Below the pieces are notes generated by a model, which worked only from the letters and a program-made list of their open reading frames with translations, was not told the DNA's origin and searched no databases. Shown piece by piece: positions 5,032-11,060 of a stretch of DNA of 11,060 nucleotides; positions within the stretch are counted from its first letter, which is position 1; the number at the start of each line of letters is the position of its first letter. A program made the position numbers and the translations under genes. The DNA comes from Candidatus Heimdallarchaeota archaeon (GTDB lineage Archaea > Asgardarchaeota > Heimdallarchaeia > Heimdallarchaeales > Heimdallarchaeaceae), in assembly GCA_023139025.1 (NCBI GenBank), contig JAGLOH010000040.1, forward strand, positions 1 to 11,060. The letters are read 5' to 3'.

Positions 5032-7158
5032 GTGACGATACTGCCATTAGCTAAATTAGATAAGTTATTGCATCCAGAAAGTGTTGCCATAATTGGTGCT
5101 AGCCCAGATAAGAAGAAGGTTGGATATGCTGCCTTAAGAAACATGGTGTTAAGCGGTTTCAAAGGAAGACTTTATGCGATAAATCCAAAAGCAGATCAAT
5201 ATGGGGAGATTGAGGGAGTAAAGGTTTATGCAAGTATAAATGATATTGAAGATGAAGTTGATTTAGCTGTTATCTGTATTCCTGCAAGATTTATCCTATC
5301 ATTAATGGACGATTTGGGGAAAAAAGGCGTTAAATATGCAGCAGTAATCACTGCTGGTTTTAAAGAAACTGGTTCTGAGGGTGCTGAGTTAGAGAAAAAA
5401 ATTGTAGAGATTGCACGACAATATGGCATAAGAATTGTAGGTCCAAATATTTTGGGTGTTATGGATACATCTGCTCCTATGAATGCTAGTTTTGCAGAAC
5501 GCTCACCTATTAAGGGAGATGTGGCATTTCTGAGTCAAAGTGGAGCTTTGTTGACAGGAATATTGGATTGGAGCTGTGCTGAGGGAATTGGATATTCAAG
5601 TTTTGTTTCTCTAGGGAACAAAGCTGATTTAGATGAAACAGATTTCATTGAAGCTTTAGCAGATGATGAGCACACTCTAGCAATTTTTGCATATCTTGAA
5701 AGCATAAGTAGGGGGCTTGATTTTATCAAAGTTTGCAAGTCAGTCACTCGAAAAAAACCAGTTATTATTATAAAATCTGGACGTTCAATAGCCGGAGCAA
5801 GAGCTGCTTCCTCGCACACAGGCAGTATGGCGGGGGTAGATACAACCTATGATGTGGCATTTGAGAAAGCTGGTGTAATAAGAGCAGATGATGCTCAAGA
5901 ATTATTTGATATGGCTTTTGCTTTTAGTTTCATGCCTATTCCTGAAGGAAATAGAATAGTTATAATTACAAATGCAGGAGGACCTGGAATATTAGCCACA
6001 GATGCAGCAGAAAAATCTGGTCTTAAACTTGCAACACTTTCTACTGAGTTTAAAGATAAATTAAAATCATTCTTACCACCAGCTGCAAACTTCAACAATC
6101 CTATTGATGCACTTGGAACCGCCCAAGCAGAAGACTATGGAAAGGTTCTAGAGCTGTCCTTGCTAAGTGATGATGTAGATGGTGTAATTCTAATTCTTAC
6201 TCCTCAGGCAATGACTGAGGGTCAAGAAACTGCAGATAAAATAATAGAAATACGTAAAAAATATCCACACAAGCCTATTATCACTGTTTTCATAGGTGGG
6301 GAGATTTTAGGACCAAGCATTTATCAGTTGAAAAAGAACAAAATTCCTTGTTTTCCTCATCCAGAAAGAGGTGTACGCGCAATGGGTGCTCTTGCTGAAT
6401 ATAATAAAATTAGAAAAAGACCCGTTGATGATAAAATTCCAAATCTAGATAGAGACAAAGAACAAGTTAGAAGTATCTTTGATAAAGTTAAATCAGAAGG
6501 GCGAAAGAACTTATTGGGTACAGAAGCAATTAACGTTGCAAAAGCATATGGAATTTATGTTCCTAATACCAAACTAGCTCGATCAAAAGAAGAAGCTGCA
6601 TCTTTAGCTGAGGAAATAGGTTTTCCTGTTGTAATGAAAATAACAAGCCCTGATATTATACATAAAACAGATATTGGTGGAGTAAGGTTAAATATCAAAA
6701 GCAAAGAAGAAGCTACTAAAACATATGAAGAAATAACCGCTAAAGCAAAAGAACACTATCCTGAAACCAAGCTTCTAGCTGTTGATGTTCAAAAGATGGA
6801 AAAGATAGGAAAAGAGCTCATTGTAGGGTCAATGAAGGATCCTCAATTTGGTTCTCTTGTTATGGTGGGTTTGGGAGGTGTTTATACTAACTTCTTTAAG
6901 GATGTAGCTTTTGGATTAGCTCCATTAACAAAATTAGAATCCGAAAAGATGTTACAGCGTACAAAAACATATACTCTTCTCAAAGGAGTACGAGGAGAAC
7001 CACCATCCGATATAGCAGCAGTGAATGAAACTTTACTTAGAGTATCGTTATTAGTTACTGACTTTCCTGAAATAGAGGAACTAGATATCAATCCATTTTT
7101 TGTTTATGAGAAAGGAAAGGGTGTGTCTGCTTTGGATGTGAAAATAGCGCTCGAATAG
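5032..7158 (+). CDS. Acetate/acyl-CoA ligase (ADP-forming), fused alpha and beta subunits
   Basis: This enzyme converts acetyl-CoA (or another acyl-CoA) with ADP and phosphate to the acid, CoA and ATP, the main substrate-level ATP step in many peptide- or sugar-fermenting archaea; it is cytoplasmic. The 708 residues contain an N-terminal CoA-binding Rossmann domain (about 10-140), two succinyl-CoA-synthetase-like domains (about 150-450), a linker, and an ATP-grasp domain (about 484-708). Both phosphate-relay histidines appear to be present: H262 in SSHTGSMAG, in the place of the alpha-subunit histidine, and H544 in IIHKTDIGG, in the place of the beta-subunit one. The alpha-beta order in one chain is found in many archaea and some protists; other archaea encode two chains. 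The GTG start is supported by the conserved LLHPESVAIIGAS that follows. Preference for acetate, branched or aryl acids cannot be read from sequence. Confidence 0.95.
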   Translation: MTILPLAKLDKLLHPESVAIIGASPDKKKVGYAALRNMVLSGFKGRLYAINPKADQYGEIEGVKVYASINDIEDEVDLAVICIPARFILSLMDDLGKKGVKYAAVITAGFKETGSEGAELEKKIVEIARQYGIRIVGPNILGVMDTSAPMNASFAERSPIKGDVAFLSQSGALLTGILDWSCAEGIGYSSFVSLGNKADLDETDFIEALADDEHTLAIFAYLESISRGLDFIKVCKSVTRKKPVIIIKSGRSIAGARAASSHTGSMAGVDTTYDVAFEKAGVIRADDAQELFDMAFAFSFMPIPEGNRIVIITNAGGPGILATDAAEKSGLKLATLSTEFKDKLKSFLPPAANFNNPIDALGTAQAEDYGKVLELSLLSDDVDGVILILTPQAMTEGQETADKIIEIRKKYPHKPIITVFIGGEILGPSIYQLKKNKIPCFPHPERGVRAMGALAEYNKIRKRPVDDKIPNLDRDKEQVRSIFDKVKSEGRKNLLGTEAINVAKAYGIYVPNTKLARSKEEAASLAEEIGFPVVMKITSPDIIHKTDIGGVRLNIKSKEEATKTYEEITAKAKEHYPETKLLAVDVQKMEKIGKELIVGSMKDPQFGSLVMVGLGGVYTNFFKDVAFGLAPLTKLESEKMLQRTKTYTLLKGVRGEPPSDIAAVNETLLRVSLLVTDFPEIEELDINPFFVYEKGKGVSALDVKIALE

Positions 7159-7378
7159 TGATGCTCCACGTATTTATTTTGTATTATTTCTGTATTATGT
7201 ATGTAACTTTTCAATTGTTATCTTCCACTTTCAGTTACTATCAAAGTGTTTTCTCGCATTTTGGTAAATAACAAAAAAAGATTCTATTTTTATTTTTTAG
7301 TTAATCTTTTGGATAGTTAATAAGCATGTTAGGTTCTCTTCAAAACTTCAAAACCTTGATATGAATATGATTGGTTTT
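7159..7378. terminator. Convergent intergenic region with T-tracts for both strands
   Basis: These 220 bases lie between the converging ends of the synthetase and the ZPR1 gene, and I see no gene or tRNA in them. On the plus strand T5 (7287-7291) and T6 (7293-7298) can end the synthetase message. On the minus strand A7 at 7273-7279 gives T7 for the ZPR1 message. Confidence 0.4.
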
Positions 7379-7990
7379 TTAATCAACATTATCTTTCGCG
7401 CTTTCAAAGATAATAAATCCAGTCTTTAGTTTTTCTGCTTCATCTTGTGATAGTTCAATTGTCTCTAGTTTGTTTGGATCTGCAGGAATGATGGATGAAT
7501 TTCCAAAAGGATCTTCAACAACGATATCGATTGGAAGATTATCATTAATATAAGAATCTAAGAGTTCGACATATCCTCTAATCTTTTCTCTTTCTTCATC
7601 TGAACTTGCATCACCTAAGAGGAAAGACGCTTTTCCTCTAATGTCGTGAAGTATACCTTCAATATTGTTGATAAAACCTTCCGCATTAGGACCCGGTTCT
7701 ATCATAGCCCCTATTTGTGGAAAGATTATCGTTCCATTAGCAGCTCTAATGATTTTTGTAGTATAATCATTCTTATTTTCAGCATGGTAAATGTACCTGA
7801 TTGGATCTTTGAATGAGAGATTGATAAAATCATTGTGCTTAAAATGACAGTCAGAACAAACCATATTGAAAAACCAAAGTTGAGGAAAATGAGGAATATC
7901 CATTATCTTTTGTGTAATTTTAGTATTAGCACTCTTGCACACAGGACATTTAACTTCCATCATTTCAAAATTATGTTCCTCTTTTGTCAT
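7379..7990 (-). CDS. ZPR1-type zinc-finger protein
   Basis: The protein has a four-cysteine zinc finger (C15, C18, C45, C48; CPVC and CSDC), then the ZPR1 beta-sheet domain with PGPNAEGFINNIEGIL at about 98-113 and IDIVVEDPFGNSSI at about 154-167, both characteristic. Eukaryotic ZPR1 has two such modules and binds translation factor eEF1A, acting in its folding; archaeal proteins, like this 203-residue one, have a single module. A role as a helper of aEF1A is inferred from that relationship and has little direct evidence. The ATG at 7990 has no ribosome binding site, but a TATA box lies at the distance expected for a leaderless message. It is a single-gene unit, divergent from the DNA glycosylase operon. 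Confidence 0.9.
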   Translation of the reverse strand: MTKEEHNFEMMEVKCPVCKSANTKITQKIMDIPHFPQLWFFNMVCSDCHFKHNDFINLSFKDPIRYIYHAENKNDYTTKIIRAANGTIIFPQIGAMIEPGPNAEGFINNIEGILHDIRGKASFLLGDASSDEEREKIRGYVELLDSYINDNLPIDIVVEDPFGNSSIIPADPNKLETIELSQDEAEKLKTGFIIFESAKDNVD

Positions 7991-8008
7991 TTAATCGCTT
8001 CTTACTTC

Positions 8009-8016
8009 TTTATAAA
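8009..8016 (-). promoter_or_regulatory. TATA box of the ZPR1 gene
   Basis: TTTATAAA is centred about 24 bases upstream of the ATG. On the minus strand AAATGA precedes it in the place of the BRE. The start point would fall on or next to the start codon, giving a leaderless message. The octamer is a palindrome, so it could in principle serve either strand; the glycosylase start lies 93 bases off on the other side. Confidence 0.6.
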
Positions 8017-8108
8017 TCATTTAAAGTTTAAGATAGAATGAAACTTAGTTCAATTAAACTACAAGTTTGAGCAGTAAATTTTTTTAGATTAAAATTCAAG
8101 GGGAATTG

Positions 8109-8747
8109 ATGAGAGAAGAGCTATTGGATGTATACAACAAACTCTATGAAGAATATGGTTCTCAAAACTGGTGGCCAGGCGATGGGTTGGAAATTGCCAT
8201 TGGAGCAATATTAACTCAGCAAACTAACTGGAAAAATGTGGAAAAAGCTCTTCTTCAGTTAAAAAATGCCCATTGCTTGAATATTGAATGCTTGCAGAAG
8301 ATTTCTATTGAGGAATTAGAAGAACTAATCAAATCAAGTGGATTTTACCGCATAAAGGCTAGAAGATTAAAAAATCTAATAGAGCTACTATCAATCAACC
8401 CACAACCTGATCGTGAAACTTTGTTATCAATAAACGGGTTGGGTGATGAAACAGCGGACTCTATTATACTTTACTTATTTGAAAAGAAATATTTTGTAAT
8501 TGATTCCTATACATTTCGAATTATGAATAGACTTGGTTTATATGATGGCAAGAATTACTTGGAACTCCAAAGAATATTTATGGATAATCTTCCAAGTAAG
8601 TTACAGTTATATCAAGAGTATCATGCATTGATAGTGAAACATGCAAAGAGTCATTGTATAAAGAGCAATCCTCAGTGTGTTAATTGTGTACTCAACAAAA
8701 GATGCAAATATAACATAGAAAAAAACAATAAGAGTATGGAGCGGTAA
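8109..8747 (+). CDS. Endonuclease III-superfamily DNA glycosylase (HhH-GPD, monofunctional type)
   Basis: This is a base-excision repair enzyme of 212 residues. The first helix region holds AILTQQTNWKNVEKAL (33-48). The helix-hairpin-helix is LLSINGLGDETADSI (105-119) and the catalytic aspartate is D132 in VIDSYTFRI. C183, C190, C193 and C199 (spacing 6-2-5) form the 4Fe-4S loop. In E. coli Nth the lysine that gives lyase activity follows GVGR; here the matching residue is E114 (GLGDETAD). This is the pattern of the MagIII-like, monofunctional branch acting on alkylated bases, so a 3-methyladenine-type glycosylase is a better guess than Nth, though MagIII itself lacks the iron-sulfur cluster. 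ATG at 8109 is chosen because AAGGGG lies five bases before it; an in-frame TTG at 8106 is too close. The stop comes two bases before the acnX start, so the genes form one operon. Confidence 0.9.
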   Translation: MREELLDVYNKLYEEYGSQNWWPGDGLEIAIGAILTQQTNWKNVEKALLQLKNAHCLNIECLQKISIEELEELIKSSGFYRIKARRLKNLIELLSINPQPDRETLLSINGLGDETADSIILYLFEKKYFVIDSYTFRIMNRLGLYDGKNYLELQRIFMDNLPSKLQLYQEYHALIVKHAKSHCIKSNPQCVNCVLNKRCKYNIEKNNKSMER

Positions 8748-8749
8748 AT

Positions 8750-9949
8750 GTGTTTCTTACCAAAGAACAACAGAAGATGCTAGATGGGGAACATGGGCAT
8801 GCAATTGCTAAACTCACCCATTTAATTGTAAAAATCGGTGAAGTAAATGGTGCAACAAGACTTATTCCCATAAAGAATGCACAAATTGCGGGTGTTTCAT
8901 ACTTAACTGTTGGTGAACCCATTTTTTCTTTTTTTAATATGTTATCTGAGGATAATGTCAAAGTTAGTGTTCCTAGTTGGTTAAATCCTGCAGGGATGGA
9001 TATGAAGAAATGGAAAGAAATGGGTATAAAAAATGATTTTGCTGAAAAACAGCGTAGAATTATACAACAATATCAAGAGATGGGAATACAAACAACGCTT
9101 ACCTGTACACCATACTTGATTGGGCATAAGCCAAAATTTGGTGACCATTTAGCATGGAGTGAATCATCAGCTGTATCAATAGCTAACGCTTATTATGGTG
9201 CAAGGACAAACAGAGAAGGAGGTCCTTCCTCATTAGCATCTGCTATAATTGGTTTTACTGCTGATTATGGGCTACATAAAAAGGAGAACAGAGTTCCTAG
9301 AATAGTTGTAGATGTAGAAGCAACAATTAATCATTTTTCAGATTTCTCCGCTTTGGGCTACTGGTATGGGGAAAAGTTTCATGGAATTATTCCATATTTT
9401 AAAAGTATAAAAAGTGCAAATATTGATCAAGTAAAAATGTTGGGCGCGGCAATGGCTGCATCAGGAAGCGTGGCTCATTTTCACATTGCAAAGCATACAC
9501 CAGAAGCTGAAAAAGTTGATTTGAGTCATATAAGTGAAACAGTTACCTTCGATGAAAGCGATAAAAAACAAATATACAACCATTTCAACCAGATAAAGGA
9601 AAGAGTAAATCTAGTTGTAATTGGTTGTCCTCATTCAAGCCTTGAGGACGTAAAACTTATTGATTCATCTCTTGGAGATAAGTCTATCAAGGAGGGGATT
9701 AAATTCTGGGTTTTTTCCTCTCAAAAATTGATGCAAAATGATGAGGTAAAGAAACTTTTAACTAATTTGGAAGAAAAGGGAGTGAAAATATTTGCTGATA
9801 CTTGTATGGTCGTATCTCCTGTAGTTAGGGAAAATTACAAAAATATTTTGACCAATTCTGCCAAAGCAGCATTTTATCTTACTAGAGAAGGTACAAACAA
9901 GGTTAGCTTACTTTCTTTGTCTGAAATCATAGAGAGGGTTTCTGAATGA
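8750..9949 (+). CDS. AcnX large subunit (phosphomevalonate dehydratase, DUF521)
   Basis: AcnX is the aconitase-X family. In archaea the two-subunit form dehydrates mevalonate 5-phosphate to trans-anhydromevalonate phosphate, a step of the archaeal isoprenoid route. This 399-residue chain begins LTKEQQKMLDGEHG, typical of the family. It shows FGDHLAWSESSA, GGPSS (157-161) and three cysteines placed to hold the iron-sulfur cluster: C119 (TCTPY), C293 (IGCPHSSLEDV) and C352 (DTCMVV). The GTG start is preceded by GGAG at 8738-8741 inside the end of the glycosylase gene; an ATG at 8748 is in the wrong frame. Its stop overlaps the start of the small subunit. Bacterial relatives dehydrate hydroxyproline, but the split form in an archaeon favours phosphomevalonate. 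The UbiD-like decarboxylase for the next step is not in the window. Confidence 0.93.
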   Translation: MFLTKEQQKMLDGEHGHAIAKLTHLIVKIGEVNGATRLIPIKNAQIAGVSYLTVGEPIFSFFNMLSEDNVKVSVPSWLNPAGMDMKKWKEMGIKNDFAEKQRRIIQQYQEMGIQTTLTCTPYLIGHKPKFGDHLAWSESSAVSIANAYYGARTNREGGPSSLASAIIGFTADYGLHKKENRVPRIVVDVEATINHFSDFSALGYWYGEKFHGIIPYFKSIKSANIDQVKMLGAAMAASGSVAHFHIAKHTPEAEKVDLSHISETVTFDESDKKQIYNHFNQIKERVNLVVIGCPHSSLEDVKLIDSSLGDKSIKEGIKFWVFSSQKLMQNDEVKKLLTNLEEKGVKIFADTCMVVSPVVRENYKNILTNSAKAAFYLTREGTNKVSLLSLSEIIERVSE

Positions 9950-10353
9950 AAACAATAAAAGTACGTACTATTGTTGAAGGTACTGTTGAAGGAATTGCTT
10001 TAGTTTCACCTATTCCAATTTCGTTTTTTGGTGGGGTTGATGCTGAAACAGGAATAATAACTGATTCCGAGAATCCATTATTTGGAGAAAGTCTTACTGA
10101 TAAAATTTTTGTGTTTCCAAGGAGTAAAGGATCAACCGTGGGTTCTTACGTTATTTATGGCTTAAGTGTTAATAATGTGGCACCACTTGCACTTATAGCA
10201 GATAAGGCAGAAACAATTGTCATAGCTGGAGCAATACTAGCAAATATTCCTTTTGTTGATAGAACTGACCAAGATGTTACAATTTCAATTAAAACAGGAG
10301 ATAAACTAATAGTAGATACTACTCAAAATATAATAAAAATAAAAAAAGAGTAG
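9946..10353 (+). CDS. AcnX small subunit (phosphomevalonate dehydratase, DUF126)
   Basis: This 135-residue partner corresponds to the swivelling domain of aconitases. FFGGVDAETGIITD (27-40), ENPLFGE, then FVFPRSKGSTVGSYVIYGL with GSTVGS at 62-67 are the family's best conserved stretches; the serine-rich loop contributes to the active site. It closes over the cluster-bearing large subunit to form the dehydratase. ATGA overlap with the large-subunit stop implies coupled translation and equal supply. A late segment (ADKAETIVIAGAILANIPFVDR) matches the usual C-terminal half. Only 17 bases separate its stop from the converging coiled-coil gene, with no clear T-tract between, so transcripts from the two strands may overlap at their ends. 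Confidence 0.93.
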   Translation: MKTIKVRTIVEGTVEGIALVSPIPISFFGGVDAETGIITDSENPLFGESLTDKIFVFPRSKGSTVGSYVIYGLSVNNVAPLALIADKAETIVIAGAILANIPFVDRTDQDVTISIKTGDKLIVDTTQNIIKIKKE

Positions 10354-10370
10354 AAATTGATAAAAACTAC

Positions 10371-11060
10371 TTACCTTCGCTTTTTACCTTGTTGTTCTGA
10401 TAGCAGTTTCTGAAATTCGTCTCTTAACAAAGTTTCTTGTCCTTGCAAAGCTTGTTTTTTCTCCTCATCAAGCTTTTCCATTTGTTCTGAAAGGGCTTTT
10501 TCTTTTTCAATCCTTAATTCTTCTGTAACATCAGCAATTTCCTTTTCCTGCTGCTCCTTTAATTGTTCCAGGAGTTCTCTTTGATCGTTTTCTTTCTGAA
10601 TATTGAATTTCTCTTCTAATTGCGCCTTTTCTTCTTCAAAACCTTGTTTTAAATTCTCAATTTCTAAGAGCTGATCTTCTTTCAACTGATTTTTCTGTAA
10701 TTCAAATTCTTCTTTGAGATTGTCGCTAACCGAAAGAATTCTTTCCTCAATGAAGTTCTCTCGTTGAGTGATAACCAAATCTTGAAATTCATCACCTGTA
10801 ACTGTGTTGATTATTTCAAAAGCTCGATTGATGGTGTTAATATTGGCTTGAGCAGTTTCGAATTCCTCATTATTGAGAATCCCTTCTGATTCTTTAATCA
10901 AATCTTCAACAAATTTCATGACTAAATCTGTCGCCATTTCAGGAATTGTTTCTATTGTTCTCATGAGATTCTTGAGTTCTAAACCCTTGGAAGATAAGTC
11001 AGCTAGTTCTACTTCATATCCTTTCGTTAAGCTTTTCTCTCTAAATATCAAATCAAATGG
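10371..11060 (-). CDS. Charged coiled-coil protein of unknown function, open to the right edge
   Basis: I do not recognise this family. The frame has no stop before the window edge; an in-frame TTG at 11049-11051 could start a 226-residue protein, but the codons before it (PFD) continue sensibly and no ribosome binding site supports TTG, so it is probably 5'-partial. Residues about 20-95 (from the TTG) look helical and globular (LMRTIETIPEMATDLVMKF, NINTINRAFEIINTVTG). From about 105 to 222 it is a nearly continuous glutamate/lysine/glutamine-rich coiled coil with leucines at heptad-like spacing, ending KKRR. There is no signal peptide or membrane segment in the visible part, so a cytoplasmic structural, scaffold or chromosome-associated role is possible but unproven. 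It converges on the acnX genes and is therefore separately transcribed. Confidence 0.75.
   Translation of the reverse strand, partial: PFDLIFREKSLTKGYEVELADLSSKGLELKNLMRTIETIPEMATDLVMKFVEDLIKESEGILNNEEFETAQANINTINRAFEIINTVTGDEFQDLVITQRENFIEERILSVSDNLKEEFELQKNQLKEDQLLEIENLKQGFEEEKAQLEEKFNIQKENDQRELLEQLKEQQEKEIADVTEELRIEKEKALSEQMEKLDEEKKQALQGQETLLRDEFQKLLSEQQGKKRR

Noticed and set aside
5226..6098. Several antisense open frames inside the acyl-CoA synthetase gene
   Set aside because: They lie opposite a well-conserved gene, resemble no known proteins, and have compositions expected from reversed codons.
8748..8750. ATG at 8748 as the start of the AcnX large subunit
   Set aside because: It is in a different frame from the AcnX coding sequence; GTG at 8750 with GGAG upstream fits.
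1..11060. CRISPR array, transposon ends or a defence island
   Set aside because: No regularly spaced repeats, transposase, integrase, or nuclease-helicase clusters are visible on either strand.

Overview
This is an AT-rich archaeal window (about one third G+C by eye, except at the left end). The archaeal assignment rests on several features: a tRNA interrupted by two bulge-helix-bulge introns, a Nep1/Emg1 SPOUT methyltransferase, a fused ADP-forming acyl-CoA synthetase, a ZPR1 protein, and a two-gene AcnX of the kind used in the archaeal mevalonate pathway. The mixture, with bacterial-type LipA/LipB and FTR1, fits an Asgard (Heimdall-like) or related lineage. That lineage is a guess; no marker here settles it.

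Layout. (1) 1-958: the 3' part of a zinc-type alcohol dehydrogenase that runs in from the left edge and is visibly richer in G+C and CGN arginine codons than everything else, then a short frame resembling the C-terminal half of a NYN/PIN ribonuclease domain. (2) 1082-4116, minus strand: lipB-lipA (overlapping), a small eight-cysteine zinc-binding protein, an FTR1-family iron permease and a tRNA(CAT). The tRNA has one intron in the D arm and one at 37/38, and an encoded CCA. (3) 4222-7158, plus strand: nep1, then the ADP-forming acyl-CoA synthetase. (4) 7379-7990, minus: a ZPR1 zinc-finger protein with a well-placed TATA box. (5) 8109-10353, plus: a tight three-gene unit of a helix-hairpin-helix DNA glycosylase and the large and small subunits of AcnX. 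(6) 10371 to the right edge, minus: a charged coiled-coil protein of unknown role, open to the edge.

How the genes work together. LipB and LipA form the complete octanoyl-transfer and sulfur-insertion route to protein-bound lipoate. ACD makes ATP from acyl-CoA. AcnX supplies the phosphomevalonate dehydration step of archaeal isoprenoid synthesis, with its UbiD-type decarboxylase partner not in the window. Nep1, the tRNA and perhaps ZPR1 belong to translation. I see no CRISPR array, transposase, rRNA or obvious new defence system. The most distinctive item is the doubly interrupted tRNA, whose D-arm intron could easily hide the gene from a simple search.
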